DNA of 64,000 nucleotides from Loripinus fragilis (GCA_964019695.1 OZ026518.1:85245950-85309949), one strand, 5' to 3'. Numbered from the stretch's first letter, positions 1 to 13,453 are shown. Translations and numbers: made by a program. The notes: generated by a model from the sequence alone, not told the origin.

Positions 1-830
1 GCATTTTTTTTAATTAAATTTTTGAATTACATTATTTTTGGGGGGTTTCAGAAATATATATATTTTTGGGGGAATGAAGATTTTGTGTGGATATTTTTTG
101 GGGGCATGACCAAATTGGACTAGTTTTAGGTGTCTCTGCTATGTATTTTAGGGTCTTTTCTTATGATAAATGTACAGAGTTACAGAGTGAGAATATTTTT
201 GCGTGGCAAAAATTTTAAATATTTTTTGGGGTGCTTGATATTCCCGATATTTTCTGGCGGCAAAAGGTAGATGCTGGGCCCAATCCTACGTATGAAGAAA
301 AAGTTAGATTACCCCCCCCCCCCCCCCCCTCACACACACTCACCCTGGGTCACTATTTATGATGAGAAGTTGCTAGCTAAGTGATATGTGATGGCGGATT
401 GAGTTATTTCTGGCGATTTTATAGAAGATGCTTCTTATTAATCATAACATGTATTAAATCTGAACATATGTTGATCTATGCTCTACGGGAGTTCGGCTTA
501 TTCTACATTCTGGAGCTTCTAATGGTCCGTGATCGGAGTAAAAATTATGGGTTAATCCCACAATAATTTTCAACCCCGTAAGGCCAAGCTACCCACATCA
601 TAATCTAATATTCACACGCAGAACCGGTTTCATCACCATAATGTTACATGGCAATGTATCAGCGGATGGACAACGCTAATATCTCCCCGAATTTTTCGGA
701 GGATAAAATGAAGAAGAATATTTAACAATGAGCTTTAAAACACATTACATATTTTCCTTTTTCAGTATAAATGGGTTAGCACACGAGATCTTGGCGTGAA
801 GTTATATTTAATGCATGCATGTATAGCTCT
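1..830. other. Intergenic, no gene seen
   Basis: AT-rich sequence with several TTTTGGGGG motifs in the first 250 bases and a C-run at 312-330. The small open frame at 381-566 has no recognisable content. Confidence 0.6.
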
Positions 831-1008
831 CTAATGAAAATAGGCCTGTATTTGGAATAAAACTTGCATCTTCATACCTGCTTTGAGTCTGCGAGCAGCG
901 AATGCTCGGATACATAGGCTCGCATAAGCCTCGGCTGTTCTTCCAAAATCTCCTGTGCTGTCCTTGTCTTTGTAATTAGCCTGCGAATACCCAGTGTGCA
1001 CGTAAAAT

Positions 1009-1079
1009 CGGGCCACTATCGGCCCGCAAGCAAAACGCCATCCGAACGGCGTTTCGCTGGCGGGCCGATAGTTGCCCGA
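1009..1079. repeat. Palindromic repeat, CGGGCCA-type
   Basis: CGGGCCACTATCGGCCCGC is followed by AACGCC..GGCGTTTCGCTGG and the complement GCGGGCCGATAGTTGCCCG. Other copies are at 45,716-45,780 and 48,259-48,330, and a half copy is near 1,637-1,672. Confidence 0.8.
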
Positions 1080-1734
1080 GATTGGACACTGGCTGGGCCT
1101 ATCATCTGCCGAGGTCGACCGTTAAATAGTTTTGCTGTCCATTGAGCGGCAAACAGTATTGACCCAGATCAGACTGAGCATACACTGTTTGCAAAAAATA
1201 TTTCTAAAATGTTCCAGCAGAAGACAACACGTTTTATTGTGATTAGCGTTTTTTTCGGCCATAGAGATTTTGTTTATATCCAAAATGTAATGCTTTTCTC
1301 TAAAAAGTGCGCAGACCCTGATGAAAAGTCGTATTATGCTTGCGGGAATTCATCTTGATGTCAAAGGGAGAAAGAGATGAGACTGGCTATATGAAATCAA
1401 TTTATAATGAATGAAACGTAAAGTAAAACTGACAAACACATAAAGGTCTAGGAGCTAGACTAATCGCGGCCTTCACTGTTTGCCAAAGTGCCTCTTTAAG
1501 GAGAAACAGAATTACTTAGTAGCTTTTTAAAATGCTTCCAGAAACACACTATTAACGTTTTGCATGCTGATTCTTTTTTTCCGCAAACTATTTTGTCATC
1601 ATAACCAGATTACAGCTTTATCGAGCCAACATCCCATCACGGGCCATTATTGGCACGCCAGCGAAACGCCAGTTGCCTGATTTCTAATATAATAGGTGCT
1701 TACTGGGTACAGGCTCGAACAGTTTAGATCTAGA

Positions 1735-1910
1735 TCAGTCTTCAAGTTTTGTCAAAAATAATAAGTGAGTATGATCAGAAAATACCACAATCACAAACCG
1801 AAGACAAACCCATGGCACCGCGAGGAAGAGCCACACAACCATTACGAGACACCAGGAATACAAACTAGATGATAGCAAAACTAGAATGTACATAAAGCCT
1901 GGTCTCAAAG
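1735..1910 (-). repeat. Dispersed repeat fragment
   Basis: Minus-strand copy of the TGATCATACTCACTTATTAT / CACAATCACAAACCGAAGAC module seen at 7.86, 12.76 and 56.5 kb. It ends in C-runs at about 1,911-1,936. Confidence 0.65.
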
Positions 1911-2115
1911 CCCCCCCCCCACCCCCCCCCCCCCCGGAGCAATCTGATACCAAAATCGACTCTTCTCCGCTAGTGTCAAATAGTTTGATCAAGATCGGGT
2001 TGACACTTCAAGCTTTCGTCCGACCATCCGTTAACTTGCAGATCGGCCATCTATTGGCCTCTTTTTTTATTCTACATGGTAAGCATATGGCTAAATTTGA
2101 CACCCACATAACGTA

Positions 2116-2322
2116 GTCCCTCCCAGGGGTTTTGGGAAACAGGGGAAATGACATTTGTTCAAGGGGAACAGGGAACAAAGGTCACATTTTGAGTGGAACA
2201 CGGTACAAAGGCAATATTTGGAACATGGAACATAAGAAAGCAATTTTCGATTCTTTGGGAACAGGGAAACATGCCTATTTATTTCAGGGGAACAAGGGAA
2301 CGGTTATACCCCTAGGAGGGTC
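2116..2322. mobile_element. MITE with 15-bp inverted ends
   Basis: GTCCCTCCCAGGGGT and ACCCCTAGGAGGGTC enclose a body made of degenerate GGGAACAGGGAACAAAGG-type repeats. Confidence 0.7.
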
Positions 2323-3429
2323 TTATAAGCGTTCCAATTTTCAAACCATCCACCAGTTTGTTTGTCTGTTCATTTGTCTGTCAACACGTCATATTAAATT
2401 GTGTCTCTGAAGCACTGACAGCTGTGAACGTCAAAACATGCATATTAATTGTCCTTTGCATACTCTTCAAACATACACTGTAATTTGTGACCCCATACCA
2501 TGATCAATACCACATTTGCAGTAGTTTATGCAGCTGAAATATATGAAGTGTCATTGTTGTCCTGGGCATACTCCTCAAGAACGCACTATGTCATAAATAG
2601 CACGTTTCATTGTTTTTTGTGATTCTGTAAAGCGCATATATCTTTTTTTTATGAAATCCATAAAATTTCAACCTTGATCTACGTATCACTCGCAAGTGAC
2701 CCTGTTTATTTTATGTACTAAAATGCATGTCTTGCACAGCAGTGATAAATTAAGTACGTAGCAAACCTTGCTATGGTTATAAGAGAGTGTGGCACAGCTT
2801 ATTTTATGTATTGGCATAGCTTTGAAATTGTTCCCGAGACGGTTTGGCATTGCTGGAGACAAATAAACAGCAGTTCAATCGCTCTGGCTTTGTTAAAACC
2901 GCTCGTGCTCCAATCGACTGCGTCCAGATACATCTTGACGAATGCGTACAAACTAAAAATTTAGGCACTCGACATATGGGACAGTCCACTTGACTACTCG
3001 AAATTTGCGTACAGAAGAAAAATGGCTCGCATCTTCGCAAATAATTAACAGAAACATTTCAAACTTTCTAGTCCTCCACTTATACGTATTCTTTATTATT
3101 TGATGACATAACATGATAATTGATTACTTCAATAGCACATTTATTAGGCATTGAACACATTTCAGGCACATAAAATCCAATTGACTAGCATGAAACTGAT
3201 TGGTACTCTGCTTGTTTTAAAATTTAAAGGCTCTTATTGGGCCAGAAGGGACTACAATACCTAAGCAATAATTCCAAATGAACAAAACATCGTGAAAATT
3301 AACAGCTGTAAAGTACTGGCTCATAGAATGGATCACAGTAAACCAAAATAGTATATTTTGTGCACCCGTCGACTGCGAACACCACGCGATGACTGCGCTG
3401 TTCGAGTACAGAGGTTCTCTAGCGTGTTT
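2323..3429. other. Intergenic, nothing recognised
   Basis: No gene, tRNA or clear repeat boundary seen. Open frames on both strands around 2,773-3,040 overlap each other and match nothing I know. Confidence 0.55.
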
Positions 3430-3476
3430 GGGTGCTCAAAAGATCCGTCTCATTGAAACGGTTCTTTTGAGCACCC
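3430..3476. repeat. Hairpin repeat, GGGTRCTCAAAAG family, copy 1
   Basis: GGGTGCTCAAAAGATCCGTC pairs with AACGGTTCTTTTGAGCACCC. Confidence 0.85.
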
Positions 3477-4036
3477 ACAAAATATGTTTTGGATGAGACA
3501 TAAAAAATAGCTTTACAATACGAGGTTGTAAGATAAACAAAATCACTGATTTATCAGCCAGCTGGGCTTTATAAAAGCTTGGTTAACTAGACGGATAATT
3601 CTCCGTAAATTGTTATTACACTGTTTATTATCATCAATTATCACCAATTAAACCTAATAATGGGACAGGTGATTTGTCTGGTCAGCACTGCCTCTGGTCA
3701 GCATTTTAGTCACTTTGGTCAGCTTTCGGTCAGCTTTTGATAAGGTAAACGGTCAGCAGTTCTGCAGTGAAAGTCAGCGTTTTAGCTAGGCCCTGCAATA
3801 TGGACTAAAAATACCCAGTCGCGAAATAAAGTTATTAAAGTGGCGATGGGTGGGGTAATGACATAAACAATAAAATATAAGTATCCACATACGTGGATTC
3901 TGGCACCACCGTATCCACTCAACCCTACTACACATGTAACATAAAAAATTACATATGTTACCCTAAAAAAGTTAAATAATATTTTGGTGCCAATGCTAAA
4001 ATACTGTAAGACATAGTTACATACTTGTTTTCGAGC

Positions 4037-4421
4037 GGTACCTAGATTTTCCCGAAAGACTCGAATTACCGGAAAGACGGCCGAAATACCGAAAAGACCA
4101 AATACTAATAGGGAAATATTGATTGTTGCTTCAGCGAAAAGTTTGATTGATTAATGAATATAATAAACTGTATATGATGTTTATAATTTGATACATATAT
4201 AGATTTTTAATAGTGCATTTCTGTACAGTGGACATAACAGAAAGTTTATTTATTTCAAAAGTACAAATAAACATATCTCAGTTTGAAAAAAATGCAGTGT
4301 CATACATTACTAAGCATAAACTAAGTGGATATCATATTTTAATTCCCTTTTATTCTTTGGTCTTTCAGATATTTCGGCGGTCTTTACGGTAATTCGGATC
4401 TTTCTGGTAAATCTAGGCACC
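4037..4421. mobile_element. MITE with inverted ends of about 65 bp
   Basis: GGTACCTAGATTTTCCCGAA.. at the left pairs with the reverse complement of ..CTTTCTGGTAAATCTAGGCACC at the right through about 65 bases (GAATTACCG, AAGAC and CCGAAATA blocks on both). Confidence 0.85.
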
Positions 4422-5167
4422 TGTTTTTGAGCTTGTATATGCTCATTTAATTACGGGATGGCTTCTAAAAGTGTTTCATTCCAGCAGGAGGTCTATCCTC
4501 CGCTGAGCTCATTTTTAGTCTATCTGTGCCCTATCTAGGTTTCATCTTTCGCCTAAGAGCCTTGAAACCAGCCATCATGGTGGTAAGGGTCTCTTGAGCC
4601 CTTTTTATCCTACCTTTTCGAGTTTCCTAAATTTCTTTCCCTAAATAGATCGCAAAGAAGGATATTTTGTATGCTCATAATATGTGATTGTTAACGATAG
4701 AAAATTATCAGTTTTATAAAATTTTATCTTTACTAGATTTTATCTTACATATAATCTTAATTTATAAATATCTGTGCTATAGCAATGTAAATTTCTGTGA
4801 TATTAACCCAAATTACATGTGATTTGTTATATGTTTATACTTGTACAGTCTTTCACTTTGTTTGTTGGTAAAATAGCATTGATGGCTAATGTTTGATATG
4901 TTAAAAGTTAAATGCTGACTTTAAATAAAGTTTCTTGTATCTTGTATAGCAGAAGTGTGTTACTTACATTACTTAATGCTACATACATTATTTTCGAACT
5001 ACACCATATAAATTCATTGATTTCTTTTAAATGATAAATACATTCATTTGATAAACTTTTAACGCATATTTCAGATCAAAATATCATGATTCTAAAAGGC
5101 AATTAACTGGCAAATTCAAAAATGCAAATAGCTTACTTCTATCACAGATACATCTATTGTATACATC

Positions 5168-6236
5168 TCGTCGCTTCAGTGCTATAGTGTTCTATCTACC
5201 ATTGCACAAGTTTTGAGAAAAAACGAGTTTGAAAGTTTTAGCATCCTGATTTTTGATGCTTTATTGATCACAGACCTTTGAATCATACCAGAGGGTTAAA
5301 TATATACATACAGTGTAAATGACCTTGGTTTGAAGAAATTTTTACAGTAATATGGAATTTACGCGCATTTTACAGTTTGCAGATCGAACATTGTGCCCTA
5401 AAAATCATCTTCTGCGTTCAGTGCTATAGTGTTCTATATGTTCCTACAGCCTATTATTCTGTTTATGGCGTCGATTCATATACTGGTCTGAACAGAAATG
5501 ATTATTTGACCCAAAAAGCAGCAGATTTAGTCATATATTTGGCATAACAGTAACAAACCGCTCAGATTATCCCATTAAGATTTATGTAAGGGAGGTAATC
5601 AGTTTCTACAGTTAATTTTTCTGTCAATGGGGTCAATTTGTATAATATTTTATACTGAACTGATTATTTAGACCTAAACGTAGCAGATTTAACCATTGAT
5701 TTGTAATGACATTGATAAATTACATCAATTAAAGCAGTTTAATTATGTGTAAGGGAGGTAATCTATTTCTACAGCTTATTATTCTGTCCATGGATCAATT
5801 TGCGGTATATTTTTAACTGAGCGGATTATTCGGACCTAAAAGTAGCTGATATAGCCATTAGTTCATCATAAGACAGACAAACAGCTTCAATTTATGACAT
5901 TTAAATTTATGTAAGGGAGGTAACTGCAATTTTTAGCATTTGATCCAAGGGAAGTGACTTTATGTAGATAGAACAGTATGACACTGATCTCACCCAGTCA
6001 CGTGATATAATTATCATTGGCCATTGGATGAAAATCACTTAGAACACTATAGCACTGAACAAAATTGTCATTTTGTAGATAGAACAGAAAAGCACAGCGA
6101 TTTTAAGCTTATTAGGAGGAGATAGGCAAATGAAACCTTCACCAGTAGATAGAACATTTAATCCCCTTGCCAACGGTATGCATAACTCATTTTTGACCAA
6201 AATGTCACTTAGAACACTATAGCACTGAAGCGACGA
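5168..6236. mobile_element. Element with 27-bp inverted ends and internal tandem repeat
   Basis: TCGTCGCTTCAGTGCTATAG..TTCTA at the left equals the reverse complement of the right end. The inner pair GTTCAGTGCTATAGTGTTCT (5,419) and its complement (6,040) repeats the terminus. Between them TGTAAGGGAGGTAA recurs three times at about 163-bp spacing (5,584, 5,749, 5,910). Confidence 0.8.
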
Positions 6237-7814
6237 TCTATTGTAAGTGTTATAAATTGCTGAGTATGATGACCCTGAATAAAATGCAATATAAGGTAAA
6301 TACCTTTTCACTCAAATAAGGCATGTTATCCTATCTGTAAGCATTTAAACACCACACTATGAGCATTCTATTTATAAAGAATAGAGTATGGCCATATTTT
6401 AAAAACAAATCCAGTGTAAATTAGCATTCTGTTGTTTGTTTTATTATATGTAACGTATATTAATAACTTTAATACGTTCCCTTTAATGCCTAATTCTTGC
6501 TTTAAAGTATACATCATTGGGTGTTTTAATTCATTTTAAACCTACTGTTATGTATTAAATAGATATAGCTACCTGTTTGTCTAAAATATAACTTAATGGT
6601 TTCTATCAAAAGACATTATCAATACGCATTTAGTTTTGCAAAACATTTATATTTTTTTGAAACAACAGAAATTTTTTACTGATTTGCCCAAAGTTATAGG
6701 TTTAACGCTCATAAAAAAGAGAATAATAATAGAATTTAAGTAACAGCTGTAGAAAGAAGATTCCCATATCCTGTCAAATTTGTTAATTAAACATATATAA
6801 CCATATAAAATATATCACATGGTCCTATTGTTGTCCAAAAAGTTGTCAAAGATCATGTTTTTGGCCTAGAATGCTAAGATACGGTGATTTAGATTGTTGT
6901 AAAATTTATTTTGATTGATTGATTTCCTGAGTTAAAGTATACTGTCGAAGTCAACATTATTTCAGTCATGTAGGGGCTCCTCCCACGGAGATAGAGAAAG
7001 AAAAGAAAAATAGGATTGACTTAAAGGCCCCGAACTCAAATTAGCCTCAAGTGAAGCAAATTTCATTCTGTCAACAAGCCATTTGACAGGGCCGTCTCTC
7101 TGAAAGCTCCAGCAGAGATCGTACCTCCTTACCAACCACAGTATTTACCGAAAGGAAACTAAGTTTGATTCAATAAATTTTTTAAAACTTTAAAAAGCAA
7201 CTGAACAGTTTTGTGTACACAGTTAACTGTTGCACACAATGTACAAACGTAGTCAGTAACATGATACAGACTAATTTCCTAGCATATATATGTTCATTAT
7301 GATACAAAACTGCTAATTACTAAACGTGATAGGACACAAATAATATTTGCTTACAATACATAACGAATTTAGCATGGAAAAATAAAAATGATACATGTTA
7401 CTTTTAATACTATGCATCATAATTGTCTGTAATCAGTTACTTTTTTCAAGAGACTGTCTCCATATCAAATTTTATCCTCACATTTGCGTATACAGATAGT
7501 GACACATTAATTACATTTAGCTCAAAAATAATTTTAGTTTTATCATCAGCATAACTTTCATTGTTTCATTAATAAAACTGTTATCAAATCAACTTTAGTC
7601 TTCTGATCATTTGCTTGTCAATGAGCGATGTGAACTTCATAAATAAATGATTTATTTAGAACAAAACATTTCTGTAAAATAATGGGAAATCAGTTATAAT
7701 GGTGGACCAAACATAGCAATGACCACATGTATAAGTTGAAGATTGTTGGCTCTAATAATTTTTTAGTGCAGCTCAATTTCCCATTATAAAAAGATTGGCT
7801 ATAGCATTAATGTA
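6237..7814. other. Intergenic, nothing recognised
   Basis: Very AT-rich with frequent stops in all frames. No repeat structure beyond simple A/T runs. Confidence 0.6.
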
Positions 7815-7859
7815 TTGCAACAGACTGCATGCTTGGTGGTCAACCCAATCAGGGTTGGT

Positions 7860-8590
7860 GGTCAACCCAATCAGCTGGTTGCTTTGCTTGGTTTGTCTTC
7901 CTGGTGTCACGTGATGGTTGGGAGGCTCTTCCTCGCGGTGCCATGGGGTTGTCTGCGGATTGTGATTGTGGTATTTCCTGATCATACTCATTTACTATTT
8001 TTGGCAACTTTGCTGGGTCGGACTTCAGACTCTATGACGGTTCCAACTTAAAGACTTATCTATTGATGAGATGGTAGGGGCATGTTGCTTTGGCTGCTTG
8101 TCGGGCCAAGGTTTACCTGTTGGATTTCTATTGCTCCGGTGATCAGATTTATTTACTGTTGAGTCCTTATCTTTGCTTTATCTCTTTTTTATATCTTGAT
8201 TTATGTTATAGGAGATGATGCGTTGATAAGTTAGGGGTCTTTCATGCAAACCAAACGTATATGTGTCTTGATACACATCTGAAATAAGGGTGAGGTTGGC
8301 GCACTGTGAAACCGGTTGAAGCCCGCCAGTAAAATATATTTACTAACCGTTCGAAGGCGGTGCTTCTTTTGTGGGTCATTTATGTTATTTCTGTCTTGTT
8401 TTTGTTATACTTTCGTGCACGTCTGTTTATTGATGCCTTGTGGTCACCTGCTGGGAAAGGGCTGACCTCTTGGCTCTCGTTTGTGATGTCTTATTGTGAA
8501 GTTGTCACTTTCCAGGTGTGGCGCTAGATTGTATCGATTCCTGATCTTTGCCCTCTTTCTTACTATGATCACCTGAAGGTAAACAGGTCA
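7860..8590 (+). repeat. Dispersed repeat of about 730 bp
   Basis: Starts with the module TTCCTGGTGTCACGTGATGG and continues through GGTCTTTCATGCAAACCAAA and TAAGGGTGAGGTTGG to GTATCGATTCCTGATCTTTG. The second part recurs in reverse at 23,545-23,960 and, truncated, at 19,780-19,985 and 24,765-24,830. Confidence 0.7.
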
Positions 8591-9030
8591 ATTACTTACT
8601 ATACCAATTTAAATTTTCAGCGAGAAATAGGTAAGACTAAACATCACCAGGTGACATTTGAGTTAATTTAAAACAGATTTTAAATGTTTAGAATATTGGA
8701 TGGAAAAGTATCAACGTTGTCAACAGTACCAAAGTGTGCAGGAACTTAATAAATATCTATGCATATGACATTTGCAAAATTACCTCCAAAAGAATTAATT
8801 TCTTTCATGTTGTAATGGATATGGTTACAAATGTCAGATATTCATATAACAGTGCCTCTCCTGTCATTTGTTTTATATTTGTTGTAAATGATAGATAGTA
8901 TACCAAATACTGAATATCTTATCACATATTTATTATTTCACAATATCAAAAGTGCCAGTTTCATTGCCATAGAATGAACAAATTGGAACTTTTTAAATCC
9001 TCATATATAAATGCTCAAATGAAGATTTGG

Positions 9031-9232
9031 ACCCGCACATGATTTTTTTGTACTTATCACATATGGGCCAGTGCTGACACAGTGGGGCTAAATTCTGGTC
9101 TGAGTCTTACTCTACATCTATTCTTTGTGTATGGGAGCAGCGATGACTCTGGCAATTCTACACATGTACACATGCTCAACTGAGCCTTCATTGTGTCACA
9201 CTGTGATAAGTACCAAAATCAAATTTGCTGGC
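9031..9232. mobile_element. MITE, ACATGAGATTT family
   Basis: GCACATGATTTTTTTGTACT and AGTACCAAAATCAAATTTGC ends enclose a 160-bp body. Confidence 0.65.
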
Positions 9233-10600
9233 TTATTTGATTTATTCTTCACATTAATTCAAGCCAAACTGGACATGCTTTAGATACAAATAGATGATAA
9301 CTATAGGGGTAGGCACGAAGGTTGCCATATGTGGACTGAATTATTTTGACTCAGATAAACAACATCATTTAACATTTTAAGAAAAATAATTTGACCATTA
9401 AAATAAGCAGTTCTTTTAATGCTGATTTCGTATTTGATAAAAAAAACTTATATTGTATTTTATGTGCTTTAAGTTCGATTGTCTTCCTCTACATCACCCA
9501 TGCTTCAATCAGTTTTTTTCAGTAATATGCTTTATATCAATAAGGACAATCTTCATCATTTTTCTATAAGTGAGCCTTCAAATGGCAGCAATTTATACCA
9601 ACTAGTAGTTTAAACTCATATAGTGCTTTTATTGCACGAAAATGATAAATATAAGAATAACATATGTAACTGTAAAAATCGGTGCACTTATAGTTACAAT
9701 TATACTTCTAGTCATTTGCTTTCAATTAAAAAAATAATATTGACATGTAAGAATAAGAAAAAATGATATTATCACTAAAGAAGTTCCTATTTCACTATAG
9801 AAGTTCCTATTTATCAAGGTAAACTTTGATATTGCAGGGTTATCCCCCATCTGCGTATGAGCCAACAAATATTATTTTGTGGCTTATGTAATGTGTTTGT
9901 AGTAAACTATATATAACAAACAAAGCTTCGGAGGTATTATGAAGCCAATGGTCAAGAGTACTAAATACATCTGTAGTATAATATATTTGAAATTAAGTAA
10001 CGTATACTACAGTATTATCATAAATGTAGATTGTTTTGTTGCATTCTAGCTGTTGGCTGCATTTAATTAAAAAACTCAATGTAATGGGTATGTGGATAAA
10101 TAAGAATTAGATTTAACTCTGTATTTGCACAATATATAGGGTAATGGAGTTAACATGGCTGTAACACAGTGAAGCCCCAATTAACCGCCAAAAGCTAACA
10201 TGAGCGATTTTGCATCCTTTATTCTTATATACATTTAATGCTGTTTAAGGAAATCATAGTGTACCAAATATCTCATAAATGGGGGGAGGAGTTCCATTAG
10301 CAGATATTTTGGATGTTACGTATGTTACTATTTGCATTATGGTTTCAAGATTTTTAATATGATTTGTAGTAGCAGATCTTGGGAATTTTTTTCCAGTTTT
10401 AAAAATGTCTGAATTTTTATTGATTGCTACGCTCCCAAACCTTGTATCTAATTTCAATGCTGCAACGTCGGAGGCGCTTCACTAAAATACCGCCATTTAA
10501 TTGTCTTTCTGTGTTTACTGCCTGCAATTTCGTTATTTATAAATACCAGCACCTGGTGGTTTTTCCAGGCTATGCACGTTAATGCTAGATGGGTGGGGAG
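9233..10600. other. Intergenic, nothing recognised
   Basis: AT-rich. A short direct duplication AGAAGTTCCTATTT lies at about 9,779-9,812. No coding seen. Confidence 0.6.
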
Positions 10601-10790
10601 GTCGCATTGAGGAACTGTTGAGATGTAATGCTTTCTGAACAAGAAATAAACTACAGGATATTGTGTCGGAAGTCACCAAATAGCACTTTTTTTTCAAAAT
10701 TTTCATCGAGGAGCATGACTCCTGAACACCCTTAGGCGCTGTTGGGAACATTTTGGATATAATACGCAAACATTAGGTCATGTTTTCAAG
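10600..10790 (-). repeat. Fragment of a dispersed repeat with GCTTTCTGAACAAGAAATAA
   Basis: GCTTTCTGAACAAGAAATAA and AAGTCACCAAAT.GCAC recur at 14,800-14,910. The following GGGGGAGCATGCCCCC-type block recurs at 14,878-14,895 and 15,375-15,400. Confidence 0.65.
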
Positions 10791-10979
10791 TTAATCAGGA
10801 CTGGAAAACTTTTTGCACTAGTGGTGACAAAGCTAAATCCTTTTGCACTCCCACACAGAGTGGCTGCACGTGCGCGAAGATTAGAATTACGAAGGACTAT
10901 CCATGGCATTTTCATATGACAAACGTCGTCCGGAGAAGCCCTTTCCTCGTGTTTCTGACCAGGTCAGACTCAAGTTTGG

Positions 10980-11381
10980 GGCTATAGGACGTGAGAATTG
11001 TTCCACTTTCCATCAGTTCTCATGAACAGACTCAATAAAACTGAGTCTGCTGTTTTCTGATATTGTAGCTTCTCTCTATTTCTGAAGGACGGGTTTTCCA
11101 GATTATTTAGAGGTCCCAACAGCTGTCGTTGTTTCTGTGTGGAGTTGATGATACATTGCATGAGTTAGATGGCCTCCATGCGAGCTGAACATTTCTTGTA
11201 CTTCAACAACAGCAGAATCTAGTGCGAAGATTTGGTACCAGTAAAATGCATTTAAGCCCCCCGGTGGCTTAGGCTGCTGTCCGTTCTAAGGCGGTGGTTC
11301 TGTTGTTGTTGACTTTTTGTTTATTGTTACTCCCACTGTGGGAGTCTGTAATTGTTCTATGTTTTGTTGTACGTTACTTTA
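10980..11381 (+). repeat. Dispersed repeat, part left of the mariner-like insertion
   Basis: Contains CTCATGAACAGACTCAATAA and, further on, GGTACCAGTAAAATGCATTT. The second half matches 56,680-56,990 in reverse. The first half matches 13,020-13,130. Confidence 0.7.
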
Positions 11382-12714
11382 CGAGGGCTGTTCAAATATG
11401 AATGCAAGTAGCTTCATAACTTTCGTCACTTAAATGCTACGTCAATATGTCATACCTTTCTTGAAAGAACTATTTGTCGCCTTTAAAATGGTACCAAACA
11501 TAAAGAAACACTTACTATTTTTCTCGAGTTACAGGCCCTTATATAAAAGCCGCTCCAGTATACTGAAGTTTTTCTGAAGCAAATTGCAACACACGTTTTG
11601 GTACATGTGCGGATATACATGTAGTGCCATATCTTTGTAGGTTTGAGACAAAATGACACCAAACTTTAGATGCAAGTTTAAGTAACAATCCTAAAGTCGC
11701 TTGTAGAGAAAAACTTTATATAATCCTGTTTCTATCTTGAGTTATCAGGCACGTTTGTGACGTCATTAATTTTATGATAAACGTCATTTTGAGTTATCTA
11801 CTGGTGATGCAATAATGAACATCGCTGTGTCTTTTTCTTTGCATTTTGCTGAAAACATGCTAAATATGTCATAAGGGAATTTTCAAAATGCTCCATCCTC
11901 TATTTACAGAGTAATCGTATTTTATATCATTTTTGAAGCATTTTTTATGTTTCTTAATGACGTGTTTACATTAATTCAAATGTGTTCAATCTCTCTAGTC
12001 CTCAAGACCAGGTGAGTAATGTTATTATAAATGACGCCTATAGTGGTCAAACTCAAAGTTTACGTTCAAATTTAGAATAAAGTCGCACTGTTATGAAAAC
12101 AAAACTAAGTATAAATTCTATAGCCCCTCCACTTTAGGCATTTTTGACTTAATCAAAATGCTTTTCAGCGTTTAAAAATTACTCACCATCCATCAATAAC
12201 TTGTAGCAAAAACTCAGTATGAGCGATCAACATATTGTCTTTACGTTAAAACTAGTTTAAATATTGCTTCGTGCATTTTATTACAGATAAGTTTAACTGA
12301 AAACTGCAAGGTGGTGTTTTGTTTACCATTTTTTTGCAAACATAAGGAGACTTTAGTGAAGACGATTCGCTGTAATTTAACAAAAGCATGTTGGGTTTTA
12401 GCAACCTTCACAGAATCATTATATAAGAATATGGGGATACTTCCTTAAAAATTTCAAGAAATTTCACCTGTTTATCGAAGAATTATACGCTCGTCTATAT
12501 TACTGGTATATGTTAAAGTTTTGAGTTTGTTAGTATACTAACGTGACCCTTATTCAAAGGGTTGTGACTCAATAAGTATACTGTATTTTTCTTCAGTTCT
12601 GGTACCCGTTTAAAGATGACATACAGTCTTTTATAGAAACGTTTACCATTTTGTCGTAGCGTATATGTGAAGAAAGTTATGAAGCTACTTGCATTCATAT
12701 TTGAACAGCCCTCG
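11382..12714. mobile_element. Mariner-like non-autonomous element (1,333 bp)
   Basis: Inverted ends CGAGGGCTGTTCAAATATGA and the reverse complement, extending about 40 bp (GCAAGTAGCTTCATAACTTT), are flanked by TA on each side. Removing it joins ACGTTACTT-TA to TGTCCATTCTAG; the same junction occurs uninterrupted, on the other strand, at about 56,670-56,690. The interior is AT-rich and I could not read a transposase, so the element is probably non-autonomous despite its mariner-like length. Confidence 0.85.
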
Positions 12715-12716
12715 TA

Positions 12717-13130
12717 TGTCCATTCTAGTATTGCAATCATCTTGATGGGGAAGAGAGAGCTGATTGCTTTGCTTAATTTGTCTTCCTGGTGTCTCGTGAT
12801 GGTTGAGCGGCTCCTCCTCGCGGTGCCACGGGGTTGTCTGCAGTTTGTGATTGTGGTATTTCCTGATCATACTCACTTACTATTTTTGGTAAAACTTCTC
12901 CCCGTGCATCAATATAGTGTTGATATTTTTTCATATTCTGGTCCTTTGGGAATATTGGGTTCTGATGAAAAGCAGAATACCGCTATCTTAAAGCCGGTGC
13001 TGGGGGGCCTGAGAATTGTTGCACTCAAGTTCCATTAGTTCTCATGAACATACTCAATAAAACCCAGTCTGCTGTTTTGTGATGTTATATGTTCTCTATT
13101 TCTGAAGTATCCGTTTTTCCTGATTATTTT
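12717..13130 (+). repeat. Dispersed repeat, part right of the mariner-like insertion
   Basis: Contains GTCTTCCTGGTGTCTCGTGA and CCTGATCATACTCACTTACT, a module also present at 1,755-1,875 (-), 7,860-8,010 (+) and 56,515-56,640 (-). It reads as an open frame in each copy, but I do not regard it as a gene. Confidence 0.7.
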
Positions 13131-13439
13131 GGGTGTGTAGCTACAGGGGATAGACAGAGATTTGGAGAGATTACACATACAGCAGTGGACAGTTAAGCGT
13201 ACAAACTTTGTTGATTCTGGTTACAACTATTTGACTTGTCACAACAACTTTCCTTTCAACAGTCAATCAATTAAAGTTTACTTTAGCCATTATTCAAATA
13301 CAGTCCTGTCAAAGCTACCTGGATGAATAGCAGCTCCTTGAAATATCTTTTGTCCAGCCTCAAATGACCAGTCACTCTAGTTACCATAGCTATCCATGTA
13401 AAAGTTTCAATGAAATGTAATAGATTTTATCAAATGTAT

Positions 13440-13453
13440 GGCTCATGCTGAAT

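Noticed and set aside
7815..8051. Open frame with WCHVMVGRLFLAVPWGC and DHTHLLFL
   Set aside because: The same wording appears in four repeat copies at 1.8, 7.9, 12.8 and 56.5 kb, both strands are open, and the copies end arbitrarily. It is repeat DNA, not a conserved gene.
9770..9815. GAAGTTCCTATTTCACTATAG, resembling an FRT half-site
   Set aside because: The two halves are direct, not inverted, and the spacer differs. No recombinase gene is present, so it is a chance short duplication.
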